From NCBI GenBank assembly GCA_000444245.1, contig ATSW01006800.1, positions 1-22,253 of the forward strand: 22,253 nucleotides of DNA, written 5' to 3'. Below, one piece after another: positions 10,339 to 20,242 of this stretch. This stretch comes from Botryllus schlosseri (taxonomy: Eukaryota > Chordata > Ascidiacea > Stolidobranchia > Styelidae). Each line of letters starts with the position of its first letter. Position 1 is the stretch's first letter. The notes beneath the pieces are model-generated. The model had not been told where the DNA came from. It did not search any database and was given only the letters and a program-made list of their open reading frames with translations. The position numbers and the translations under genes were made by a program.

Positions 10339-10486
10339 GCGTGTTTGTACCACGAAATCACCACTACCGATCGCACTGCCCGTTTCCATTATGTCGTAAT
10401 CTAGGTGCTTATGGTACGATTGTTCGAGCGGGCGACTGCGCATTTCACACGGATTACTTTTTGAATAGCGAGCCTCGGTAATTGGG
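10339..10486 (-). CDS. Weak candidate internal exon
   Basis: Minus-strand open stretch between a plausible acceptor (CGCTCCAG, exon base 10486) and a strong donor (CGC|GTAAGC, last base 10339). It would encode 49 residues, including LDYDIMETGSAIGSGDF, entering in phase 2 and leaving in phase 0. No domain is recognised, and the polypyrimidine tract is interrupted. It could belong with the minus-strand tail exon at 5423-5624, but the link is only same-strand order. Chance is a serious alternative. Confidence 0.2.
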
Positions 10487-11425
10487 CTGGAGCGATTACA
10501 GCGAAAAAATATTCCAAAACAGGGCGTACCGAGTCACTCTACCATCCGCTACCAGGTTATGCATCTATCGACCGCAGGTTAAACCTATTGTGGATAATCT
10601 ATCGATTCGATAAGCTTGTTTTCCAATCTGATATCTTTGTCTTACGCATGGTGACGATATCGATGTTCATGACCCCGAAGAACCCATCTAGCGATTTGTT
10701 TAGGTTTACAACAAGCCAATTGAGTGGCTAGTCAACTGAAAATTCTCAAGACAGGGCCCATAGACTTCTCACGAAAAAGATTTTTCCGCTCTCATCAGCA
10801 ATGTCTCATTAATTTTACCCGACCCAATCAATAAACTTCAGCGATGCACAAAGCTTTAGATCTAAACGCATAACTGAACGCAATTGTCAATATATAAATA
10901 TGCCGATGCGACGCACCAACGCAATAAAATCGCGTGGTACTGTTTGGTGGACGCGTTATAATCAAAGCAAAACTGATTCCAGAATTGAATGGAAACACTG
11001 CTTTTTTATTACTTGTTTGCAAATAGTTACCCACTTTAAACGAGAATTCTTGGTAGTGATGCACTGACGAGTAGAGTCCAATGAAATTCTCCTGAGCGGC
11101 CTAAAATATTTCAACATATTTTATATTTTCTTAGGCGCATCAAGATTTGGAAGATGAGACCATCAGCGACATCCATAAATAAACATCATGCGAGATCGCC
11201 GTCCGAAAATGTGAATAACGCAGATCAATTCTTCAAATTCGAAATCCCCGATACCAATGACTAAGAGACACTAACCCACAACCTCTTCTCAGAGCTATAA
11301 TCAAGCAGAATTAGTGAGTTACAATGCAGAACATTACTAGCTCAAGCTGCAATATGTTTGAAGTTTTGATCGTTATGTAGGGTCTCTATCGATGAACGGG
11401 GATACTGATTATTTTAATCACTAGC
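10487..11425. other. Nothing callable
   Basis: AT-rich sequence without recognised genes or repeat ends. A minus-strand open stretch at 10828-11064 shows no motif and no splice support. Confidence 0.4.
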
Positions 11426-11433
11426 ATTAGGTG

Positions 11434-11868
11434 TAGGGTTGCATTTAAAACAAATGGTTGTTTGAAACACGTTGTCTAAAACATATTTTGGACAGTGTTT
11501 TAAGCAAAGGCCTTCAAAAAAATTGTTTTTTTTCTTCAGTTGTATAATTATGCCATAATTATGTAAATACTTTCCAAAAACATGTTGTATGAGCNTACGG
11601 ACAACAACCGCCCTATGTAGCCGACGTATACGATATGGGATGGTTGGAAACCTCAATATAGTGGGTTCAACAGCTATGGTACGTACATATTTCAATCACT
11701 ATATTTACCCTATATTTTCAATTGTGAATGTCACTATACTATGACGTCACCATCGAATAATGTTGACGTCAAAGCTTTAAAAAAGAACAATGAAAACCAT
11801 GTTTTAAACAAGGGCCTTGTTCTAAACCTGTTTGTTTCGAATTGATTTTTGTTTTAAATGCAACCCTA
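11434..11868. mobile_element. Non-autonomous hAT-type element, 435 bp
   Basis: Perfect terminal inverted repeats of about 21 bp beginning TAGGGTTGCATTTAAAACAA at 11434 and mirrored up to 11868. The flanks ATTAGGTG (11426-11433) and ATTAGGTG (11869-11876) are an exact 8-bp target duplication. The interior is AT-rich and non-coding, with GTTTTAAAC and TTTAAGC-type motifs repeated near both ends; one unresolved base at 11595. The 8-bp duplication and the (C/T)AGGGTTG start point to hAT. Exact duplication and clean ends suggest a fairly young insertion. Confidence 0.9.
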
Positions 11869-11994
11869 ATTAGGTGATTGAAACTGCAAATTCATTTGAT
11901 CTATAAAATTCTACTAAAACATAATATCAAAAAGTTGATTCGGATTAACAGCATTTGAAGTATAGTATGTCTACAAACAAAACCAATCTATTAG

Positions 11995-12282
11995 CAGGGG
12001 TTCTCAACCTGGGGGGGCGTGAAACATCTGAAGGGGGGCGCGAAGAAGCGGTCACCTGAAATAATATTTCGCGCTTCGCGCGATTTACCTCCAATGCACG
12101 CATGTTTCTCTCTATATAGACCCAATTTCATATTTTTTACTCTCTCATAAACATTCATAACCTTCCATACCACCAAACAATCGGTTGAGGTTGCTAGCAT
12201 CCCAGAGTGATTTTGTGATATGACGATAAGGGGGGCGCCATCTAAAAGGGGGGCGTGTCTAAAAAAAGGTTGAGAACCACTG
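11995..12282. mobile_element. Non-autonomous hAT MITE, 288 bp
   Basis: Ends CAGGGGTTCTCAACC at 11995 and GGTTGAGAACCACTG at 12282, one mismatch between them. The hexamer TATTAG abuts both ends (11989-11994 and 12283-12288), a 6-bp remnant of the expected 8-bp duplication. Next to both ends are G-rich GGGGGGCG runs. It shares its first 15 bases with the larger transposon at 2177-3362 but the interior differs: it contains TTCGCGCTTCGCGCG, similar to a motif in the repeat at 15990-16900. No coding capacity. Confidence 0.85.
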
Positions 12283-12469
12283 TATTAGAGTATGCAATTC
12301 TAGAAGAGAAACCCGACTGAGTACCTCGGAAATGTAGAAATATTCCGTTACCGGAATTGTTGTGCTGTGTCTTTTGAGAGGTTATGTACAATTTTAGTCG
12401 ATACTCGCTAGAAATGTCTGTGCCGGTTTTATTCCGAATATTATCGAATTTTAGCTGTAGCCGGTGTAG

Positions 12470-12829
12470 TAGGGATGGTGTGAACCCCTGAAGGGATTAG
12501 GTTCGTGTGAACACGAACCTTTTTAAAGGTTCTGTGTGAACGCGAACGTGAACCATATGACGTCACATGACGCCNTATTGCTAATTCCAACCCTACATTT
12601 CAGTGAAGTGACATACAAGATACCTGGCGACAACTCAGGCCACATTATTCTGAAGTACATGCTGACTTTTTAAACATCACCAAATGTATCAACTGGAGCA
12701 ATCAAATGCTATAATAATCCCATAAATCTATATCTTCCGTCGCTTTGCCAACGATTTCGACGAGGACTTGCATGGCATTAAATGCTTACGCCTTAACGAC
12801 CCAGGCCCTTCCGGACAATGTATTCGTAG
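12470..12829 (+). repeat. TAGGGATGG repeat, copy 2, left part
   Basis: Second copy of the repeat at 3515, same orientation, starting TAGGGATGGTGTGAACC-like at 12470. It contains an almost perfect internal palindrome, GGTTCGTGTGAACACGAACC. Homology to copy 1 breaks off at 12829, exactly where the CAGACATGGGG-ended element begins, and seems to resume for a short way after 15395 (ATTGGCTCTG against ATTCGGCGTCTG at 3885-3896 in copy 1). So this copy looks split by a later insertion. One unresolved base at 12575. Confidence 0.7.
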
Positions 12830-12840
12830 CAGACATGGGG

Positions 12841-12990
12841 TGATTACTTCACGAATGTAATCGATTGCGATTACGATTACTTGTGAATCCCGCGATTACG
12901 ATTACGATTACGATTACAGCAAAATCAGGAAGTAGTCGATTACGATTACGATTACATTTCAAAAGTAATCACGATTACTCACGATTACAT
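12841..12990. repeat. GATTAC subterminal array, left
   Basis: Irregular array of GATTAC and its complement GTAATC, including TAATCGATTGCGATTACG and four consecutive GATTAC units near 12893-12918. It mirrors the array at 15260-15385 in inverted orientation. In hAT elements, short subterminal repeats are transposase-binding sites; that role is inferred here. Confidence 0.8.
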
Positions 12991-13149
12991 TTGTTTTGCT
13001 TCTTAGAACTAATTTTAGAAGAGATATTGGAAGACAATATAAGGCTTGCGATGAAAAGGTCTAATGAGATAACACTTTCTTTATATATCCTACGTCATCT
13101 GCTTTTTACGTCATAGTGTACCAATTGCCCAACTCTATGCAGGACTATT

Positions 13150-13790
13150 CGTCGCACCCAACGATTTGCATTTTTGCCAGGTCCGTAACTGCCACACCCC
13201 AAACTCCCCAATAGGACCGGGAGCGAGCGCTAAGGGGACTCAAAAGTATTTCGTAAATCAGCATAAATTATCATCGAGTATTTTCAAGAGAGTTAATTAA
13301 CTTGAAAATTTTCTTCGAGCTTCGGGATTTAATGTATCTAAATAGCTTGATTTTGAAATGCATACCTATCCCCCTCAAGAAAAGCATGCATAATTTATAG
13401 GAATAGGCATTTCGGTGGCGGTCATTACCCCGCCCCGACACACCAAAAGACGTATGCAATTCCGGACAACATGCAACTCCACAAAGTGTGCTACCAAAGA
13501 ATGACCTTGGCCAAAACTTTGGGTATGTGTCAATTGTCAGTGGCCGCGCTCTGTGGGCGTGACGAATAGTCCGGTCCTTCCAATCTGAGCCCAATTAATG
13601 CAAATGCCAACCGGGGCACTCACAGAGGCATGAAGGCATGACAATTTGTGTGTGCGTCTCGCGAAAGTTATTATTTTAGTCTGCTACGTTTGGGCGACTA
13701 CAGTATCTTTTGATAAAAGACGTAAGGTCACGAAATAACAACATACAATAAAGTAATTATAACAACATACCATATGCTATAATTATGAAT
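13150..13790 (+). repeat. Diverged interspersed repeat, copy A
   Basis: Matches copy B (15990-16900) in the same order and orientation in several blocks: CCGTAACTG near 13183, TTTCGTAAATCAGCATAA near 13250, GATTTAATGT near 13327, a CATTTCGGTGGCGGTCATTA block near 13410, and GGTCACGAAATAACAACAT near 13727. The copies are well diverged, so the family is old. Ends are approximate, no inverted ends or tail were found, and the family is not recognised. The minus-strand open stretch at 13271-13594 inside it has no identifiable domain. Confidence 0.6.
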
Positions 13791-13910
13791 TACGTGCCCC
13801 CAGCTCTACCGGTAAATCTGAATGAATAGCAATATAATTCAATTACCAATATTATTGACGAAATTCAGTCATCAGCATGAAAACTGACCATCCTATGGAG
13901 CCCCAATACC

Positions 13911-14472
13911 TAGGGTTGTAATGACTCGAGTCGTGATTTTTTGGTGACTAGACTTGACTTGAGTCATTTTTTCAAATACGTATATTGACTCAACTCGAGA
14001 TAATTTTTGTATTGACTCGACTTGTACACGAGTCATTTTGCATGACTCGAACCAAGTCACATTACTCGAGACTAGAACAGCCAAGACAGACATTCCACGT
14101 AACTTCGAAGAATAGTGAAGTGACCACATTATTTGTATTTCGTCTATCAGTCCTGATACTTGGAAATAGGGCCGTAAACTGTGAAAAATGATGAAAATTA
14201 CAATATTATGAATACGAGCCATTATATATCACTCGAGCAGAGATGAAACAAGCGGGTTGAACCGGATTGATCTGAAAACTGATCTGTGAACATAACGACT
14301 TGGACTCGTACTCGAGTCAAACACTATGACTCAGACTCGACCCTATACTAACTGACTTGGACTCGGACGTGACTCGGGGGTCAATTGAAAATGACTCGAC
14401 TTGACTCGAGTCAAAACTATCAAAGTGAGATTGACTTGTGACTCAGAACATTGTGATTTGGTTACAACCCTA
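13911..14472. mobile_element. Non-autonomous hAT element, GACTCGAGTC type, 562 bp
   Basis: Starts TAGGGTTGTAATGACTCGAG and ends GTTACAACCCTA. An exact 8-bp target duplication, CCAATACC, flanks it (13903-13910 and 14473-14480). Near both ends GACTCGAGTC, its own reverse complement, and variants such as TGACTCGACTTG are repeated many times. It aligns along its length with the copy at 17891-18451, same orientation. Both outermost bases differ from that copy (T and A rather than C and G). No coding capacity; inserted within the 12830-15395 element. Confidence 0.92.
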
Positions 14473-15249
14473 CCAATACCAACGTTTGGAGTGGAGGGCG
14501 AATTACTGTTTTGGTCCTGATTGTACCTACAACCCACGCTAACATTGTGTATAAGCGGATGGCTATATGGCGACATGTATAAATGTCGAGTGAATAATTG
14601 TGAAATAACGGTTGTTGCCCGTTTCAAGTAGAGTCATATGAGAATAAGATAAAGTGAACTTAAAATTCTACCTTCCACTTAATACAGATACTGCAAGCTG
14701 CCGTTACGAGAAACGGCAAATAACGGCTCGGTTATGATATATATCAGCAGCTGTTGATTTAAATCATCGTAATGTATTTTATTTGACGAGTACAAAATTT
14801 CAAATCTTTGTCCGGTGTACGTACAAATACATACGTATGCTACATACATGGGCCTACTGCTCGCCAAGCAGCAACGGTCAAACTATGCGTCTAAGCATAA
14901 CCAAACATCAATACATAAGTTACTGTTTGAAACTAGGCAGACTGGTGATTATTATCTTGCTGCGAGGTAGTGGCGTCTGGAGTGTATTGATAACCTGATA
15001 TGCAACATGGCTTACGCTGTTCCAACAATCACACAGAAATGTACATCGAATATATATTTACTACGTGTGGATACGTCTTACGCAGGGACGAGCAAAGCTA
15101 ATACTTCTGACGTAATAATGAGCAGTGGCGTTTGAAAATCAACCGTTCGCGGTATCAATAACCTGGTATAATATCTCTTCCTTGTTCACGAATGTTCGGT
15201 TATGTCATATTCATTGCACAAATAAGAAGTAATCGTTCATTCACAAAGA

Positions 15250-15395
15250 AATCGATTAGATATGTGAAGTAGTCGATTACGATTACGATTACTTTGGATT
15301 TTTTTCGAATGTAATCGATTGCGATTACGATTACTTGAAAATGCTGTAATCGTCGTAATCGATTACGATTACTAATCGCGATTACCCCATGTCTG
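15250..15395. repeat. GATTAC subterminal array, right
   Basis: Counterpart of the left array: GTCGATTACGATTACGATTA near 15272, then a TGTAATCGATTGCGATTACG block also present at 12857, then the terminal GATTACCCCATGTCTG. Inverted relative to the left end overall. Confidence 0.8.
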
Positions 15396-15519
15396 ATTGG
15401 CTCTGCACTACGCATTGGTCGTCGCTACTATACTACAATTCCTACAAGAATGTTGTATTCCGAAATCGATAATGCGTTTCACTGCGCTTCGATTGTCCAA
15501 TTGTTAGCGAATAGTGCAT

Positions 15520-15979
15520 GAGGCAAATTCGTTTGTGCCTCACCTGGCCATGGTTTCTCTGCGATGCCATTTTCTGTAATAAAGCCGAATATCACCTTCA
15601 TTGGCGATTTTGAGGGGGTTCTGGTGCTCTGACTCAGTTAATATTTGGATTTTCGGAATCAGTGTGACGATAGCAATTGATTGATACCAGTTATTATGAA
15701 TTCGGAGTTATTTATGATGAATTGCATTGTCGCAGGTGAGGCACAACCCGCCCGTGCCTCACCTGTGCCTCGCCTTTCCTTTCGCGCTGTATTTTTTATT
15801 ATTAATTATGTAAATTGATGATGTTGGGTGCAAAATAGGTTCAAATTTAGTTATTTATGAATATCGATGTAAAACACCAATAATCATCGACTCATCAAGG
15901 GTTTTCACAATTTTCACTTACTCACCCAGACGACAGGTGAGGCACTGCCTCACCTGCCTCATTGGACCGCACGTCACTG
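15520..15979. mobile_element. Possible hAT MITE, GCCTCACCTG type, left end unclear
   Basis: The right end reads GGACCGCACGTCACTG up to 15979, i.e. CAGTGACGTGCGGTCC in reverse, a typical hAT-like terminus. Three groups of GCCTCACCTG / CAGGTGAGGC occur at about 15525-15545, 15735-15775 and 15935-15960, the first and last in a mirrored arrangement. The left terminus is blurred: a CACTGCGCTTCG at 15480 is the nearest match but no target duplication supports it. Interior AT-rich, non-coding. Confidence 0.5.
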
Positions 15980-15989
15980 TTTTGGCGTC

Positions 15990-16900
15990 ATCGGGGGACA
16001 TTTTCGATTTCTTAAATAGGGAGGACAAAGGAGCACGTATGGTAACCAAATCAAATGGGCACGGCCGTAACTGTCCCCCAATTGGGAAGAGCCTGAGATC
16101 ATGGGGGCCCAAAATTGTTTCGTAAATAAGCATAAATTAGTGGGTGTTTTCTTGGTTGAAGCATTAAACGAGAAAATTTTGTTCGCGCTTTGCGCGATTT
16201 ATTGTCGGCACATGGCTTGTTTGTATATGGCAGGGACGGGCAACATACGGCCCGTGATTTTGAGCGGCCCGCAGACAGTTTTTGGTCTTGAATGATAATA
16301 CGGCCGGCGGTCACAGTCTTCCGCAATTCTCCACTACTTGCTTACTACGTCAAATTATAGCGAGCGTAGGTTATTCTTTCTTCATTTCCGGGCGCAAATA
16401 ATAGTTCTTTGTCTTCTTCGTGTCCGACATGCGCAGCCAGAGTTCAAAGAACCTGTGCACAATTTGATCGACCTCAGTGGTTACGACACCTTCCTATCTT
16501 TCAATGTATCGCAGTCTTGTGGTACATTGAAATGATAAAAATTGTAGCAATAGATTGAATTGACGTCAACAGGTATTGAAGTAGGCTACATTACGTTAAT
16601 AAATTCATTCAATACTGCTTTGGTCTCTATGATTTAAACTTAAAGGAAAGGTTAGCCTACATTAAATGCGATAAATCCTTGTATAGTTGTAGAAATACGC
16701 ATTTAATGTGTCGATTCAGGAATCCGGCCCGCCAAGTACTTAATTTTCCTATATCCGGCCCGCCGACTGGAGAAGTTGCCNGCCCCTGGTATATAGGTAC
16801 ATAAATTCGGCGCCGGCCATTATCGTTTGACTTTACAGCAGCCGGAGGATCACGAAATAGCAACATGCTACAAAATATTTAATTACAACGTGGGCGGCAA
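15990..16900 (+). repeat. Diverged interspersed repeat, copy B, split by hAT
   Basis: Second copy of the repeat at 13150-13790, carrying CCGTAACTGTCCCCCAA near 16067, TTTCGTAAATAAGCATAA near 16118, GCGCTTTGCGCGATTTATTG near 16186, then, after the insertion at 16231-16788, AATTCGGCGCCGGCCATTA near 16804 and GATCACGAAATAGCAACATG near 16848. Removing the insertion restores the block order of copy A. Ends are approximate. Family unknown. Confidence 0.6.
16231..16788. mobile_element. Non-autonomous hAT element, 558 bp
   Basis: Begins CAGGGACGGGCAACATACGG and ends GTTGCCNGCCCCTG, with CGGCCCG motifs inside both ends. Flanks GTATATGG (16223-16230) and GTATATAG (16789-16796) are an 8-bp target duplication with one mismatch. 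The interior shows no transposase block that I can recognise. Inserted in an older repeat (15990-16900). One unresolved base at 16781. Confidence 0.9.
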
Positions 16901-17106
16901 CATATTCTACTTTCGAAAATTGCAGCTATTTCATCATAATAAGACATTTAGCATTATTCGCGGATATGCAATTTGTGTACTTTGACACCGTCAGTTGACT
17001 AACAAAATTTTGTGACCAGCGTAGGCTACAGTATACTTCTTAAATCCACTTCTTGTACTTCTTTAAATATCTTAAAAATCATTAGGGCCTATACTTTAGT
17101 ACCAAC

Positions 17107-18892
17107 CAGGGCTGTGGAGTCGGAGTCGAGGGAGTCGGAGTCGGAGTCTGGCTAATTTTCCGCTTTATGGAGTCGGAGTCGTGAAAATTAGAGTGGCTCG
17201 AGTCGAAGTCGGAATCGTGGAGAAAATACTTACTGATGGAGTTTGGGTCGAAGTTTGTGAAAATGACCTGGACTCCGACTCCGACTCCAACTTCTTTATT
17301 ATGAAAACAATTGTTTTCAATGGTATCTATAAATTAGTAATAATAACTATAATATGATTATTACGTACCATCAATCACTGTTATTATAGTAACGATATTG
17401 ATAAAATTGGGCATTATTTGCAAATATCCATTCAGTTGCATAGAAGCAGAAAATTACAATATGCATCTTCGCGATGCAGTCACAAATTGATGCAATTTTT
17501 GGAATTATACCATGATACTGTGACAGAGTAAATACATCGCCTGATTTTGTAAAATTGTAGCTTTGATGTAAATATAACCAAACGCTGCTTCCCACTTGAC
17601 AAAATTAAAAATATTTGTAGCATAGCTCAGCTATATGCTTGGGACGAACGAATGATGAAGAAAGACTGCAAGTCCTAGTCTACTTGACTATGTGCATGTG
17701 CATGTAGACTAGACATATGCTATTTAACTACTTCCTAAATTTCGTTGCTGACCAATGTTTATTAGTAGTGAGAATGCGTGTGCTTGTAATAAGTAGAGTG
17801 CGTAAAGAGAAAATTAGTAATAGACATCTCTGTATTAGTTGCTGACTCATACACAACAGCCACACTTCGATCGTTTTATCTACATTTTAACAGGGTTGTA
17901 ATGACTCGAGTCCAGATCGAGTCACGATTTTCTGATGACTCGACTTGACTCGAGTCATATTTTCAAAATACGGAAATGACTTGACTTGACTCGAGTCAAT
18001 CTTCGCCTTGACTCGACTTGGAATCGAGTCATTTCGCATGACTCGAGACTCAGACGGCCAAGACCGACATTTCATTGTAATTTCGAAGAATAATAAAGTA
18101 TCCACATTATTGGGATTTCGTTTCTTGGTACTGGTACTTGGAAATACGATCAGAAACTGTTAAAAGTGACAAAAATTTGTATATTATAAATGCGANCCAT
18201 TTGTTATCACCAAGCAGAGTTATAAAAAGTGGGTTTAACAAGATTTTAACTGGAAACTGAGCATTCAACACACTGTCTTGGACTCGGACTCGAGTCATAA
18301 TATCATGACTCGGACTCGACCCTCTTCTCGCCGACTTGGATTCGGACTTGACTCGGTGATGAATTGAAAATGACTCGACTTGACTCGAGTCGAAACTATA
18401 AAAAGGAGATTGAATTGTGAGTCGGAGCCTTTTGACTTGGTTACAACCCTGCATTTTAATTATACAGGATTGGATATATGTCATGTTTGAATGATTCATA
18501 CATATTAGGGTATTAAAGATTTCATGTTATAAAAACTTCTAAAATATGGAAAAAGGAAGGATATTTAGAAATGCGTTCTTCCATGTTTATTGCTTAGTTA
18601 ATAATTCAAGCTGTGCCACTATGAAATAAGTTTGTATGCCATCGTTTATCATGTTTGCATATGTTTAGTGGTTATATGATAGTCATTTAACCGTCACTGT
18701 GGCATATAATTTCTGAAGTAATCGATAATACTGTTGGAGTCCGAGTTCTCTTGAAAAAAAAGTCGAATTCGGAGCAGGTGCGTTTAAAGACTCATGAGTC
18801 GGATAGCCTATATTGAAAATGTGTGGAGTCGGTATAATGAAAATGTCTCAAGTCGGAGCTGGAGTCGGTGGTAAAATTTACCAACAGCCCTG
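17107..18892. mobile_element. hAT-type element, GGAGTCGG type, 1786 bp, hosting another
   Basis: Starts CAGGGCTGTGGAGTCGGAGT at 17107 and ends TACCAACAGCCCTG at 18892. Exact 8-bp target duplication GTACCAAC (17099-17106 and 18893-18900). The left 170 bases are packed with GGAGTCGG units, then inverted CCGACTCC units near 17275; scattered GAGTCGG units return near 18735-18870. Without the nested 17891-18451 element it is about 1.2 kb. No coding sequence recognised, so non-autonomous. Confidence 0.92.
17891..18451. mobile_element. Nested hAT element, GACTCGAGTC type, 561 bp
   Basis: Starts CAGGGTTGTAATGACTCGAG and ends GACTTGGTTACAACCCTG, flanked by an exact 8-bp duplication CATTTTAA (17883-17890 and 18452-18459). 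Same family and orientation as 13911-14472. Many GACTCGAGTC palindromes lie within 150 bases of each end. It lies inside the 17107-18892 element and so is the younger of the two. One unresolved base at 18196. Confidence 0.94.
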
Positions 18893-19102
18893 GTACCAAC
18901 AACTATTACACTTTCACTGTTGCTAATATAAACGGATTATATATTTCCGTTTCTAACTATAAGCATTTATTAATTTATCCATTTTTCATGGAGGCGTACA
19001 TGACGTTGGCAGAGGTGAACTGACTCTTATCTGTTCGTGGATTCATTCGCTGCAGCCAACAAAAGTTTGAAGTTGAGATGCAAAGAATTGAAACCTCTAG
19101 CA

Positions 19103-19440
19103 CAGTGNTCTTCAACCTTTTTCGACGTGGTACACCCTTTTAACGTTTGCTCAAAACTCGTACACCCCTGTTCATTAGGGGTCTTCAAAAATGACTTTTT
19201 CCTCAAATCGTACTGGCTACTTGATAAAATTGTTAGGTTACCTAACTTAAGCCTACACACCAAATTTGGTTCAATTCCAACCAGTAGTCGCATGGCTACG
19301 GAAGAAGAAAGTTTCTATTTATAATATAAAAATAAATAACGAAAAATGTGAAATTTTTCTGTTCACCTCATGAAAGTATTAGGTTGTCTATAAAAATGAT
19401 GTTCTTCAAATTTGGTTCAATTCCAACCAGTAGAAGCAGA
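19103..19440 (+). repeat. hAT-like terminus fragment with internal repeat
   Basis: CAGTGNTCTTCAACCTTTTT at 19103 followed by GTGGTACACCC-type sequence repeated (19130 and 19160) resembles a hAT end. No matching right end or duplication of the flank CTCTAGCA was found, so it looks truncated. A 27-base perfect direct repeat lies at 19261-19287 and 19407-19433, 146 bases apart, each copy preceded by an AGGTT-containing stretch. The unresolved base at 19108 falls in the terminus. Confidence 0.45.
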
Positions 19441-20229
19441 GTTATTGACGTCAAAAAATTTGGATTTGAATAAAATAGTATTTGGTCACAGAGTCTATTC
19501 GCAGCCAGTTAGGACGCCCGCCACGCAAATTGGAATTTATTTCGTGTCAGCCCCAAAACAGCATGACATTACGAACGATAATCAACCTAAATGTAACAGT
19601 ATTGGGGAGAGAATAGGTAAAGCTACTGCTGCAGAAGCGGTAATTCAGATCAGCGATGATAGCAGGCGCACCAGCCTACTGCGCATCAGGCCTGCCACGC
19701 ACCACACACAGTCGATAGTAGCACATGGGCTGCGAGAGATGTCAGTAACCTCAGACCGTATGCCGCTATACACAGTCTATTGTCGCTAATTTACATCACT
19801 TATAACAAAATACTAAATTGCAAATGTATGGCGAAAGATTGGACATACAATCGGCATTTTAAAACAAAAGGGTTTCGATTTCAATATGGAAGCTGTTTCG
19901 ACCCTGGCTAGCTACGTCACTTCATTTATGTGCATTGGGGTATTTATTAGCGTCGGGTAGGAAGCACGGATTCAAAAAGTCTGAGCTGTCGCGGCGGTTT
20001 CCTCACAAATCAATAAAATACAAATGACTAGCTGAACACATGTTTGTTAACTGCATACTTTAAACACCAAACGGAACCATTGGTCTATTGCCGACGGCTA
20101 AATGAATAGAAAAAATATTTGCTTATGACATCACAATCACGCGGTGTACAGTATTACACTTGAGATAACTCTTTGGGGTACAGAACTTTAATATACATTT
20201 TAATAATATATTCATCGTAAAATATATTA
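19441..20229. other. No gene called
   Basis: A plus-strand open stretch running to 19789 overlaps a GC-richer patch (19500-19790) but has no recognisable motif and starts inside the repeat just left of it. An AATAAA lies near 20010. The far right may already belong to the 3' flank of the Penelope-like element. Confidence 0.35.
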
Positions 20230-20242
20230 AAACCCGAAGCTT

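Larger units (their letters stand above)
12830..15395. mobile_element. hAT-type element with GATTAC subterminal arrays
   Basis: Opens CAGACATGGGGTGATTAC at 12830 and closes with GATTACCCCATGTCTG at 15395, an inverted repeat of about 12 bp followed by subterminal arrays on both sides. The flanks ATTCGTAG and ATTGGCTC share only part of an 8-bp duplication, but both resemble the same uninterrupted site in copy 1 of the flanking repeat, which supports a single insertion. It spans 2566 bp, of which 562 is a later insertion (13911-14472) and about 640 (13150-13790) is another repeat family. I find no transposase. An alternative reading is two separate short elements in opposite orientation. Confidence 0.65.

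Noticed and set aside
12841-12990. GATTAC array as a CRISPR array or a telomere-like repeat
   Set aside because: Units are irregular and mirrored at the other end of an inverted-repeat element, so they are subterminal transposon repeats.
15082-15140. CAGGGACGAGCAA at 15082 and CAGTGGCGT at 15123 as extra hAT ends
   Set aside because: No matching inverted ends or target duplications; short matches expected by chance.
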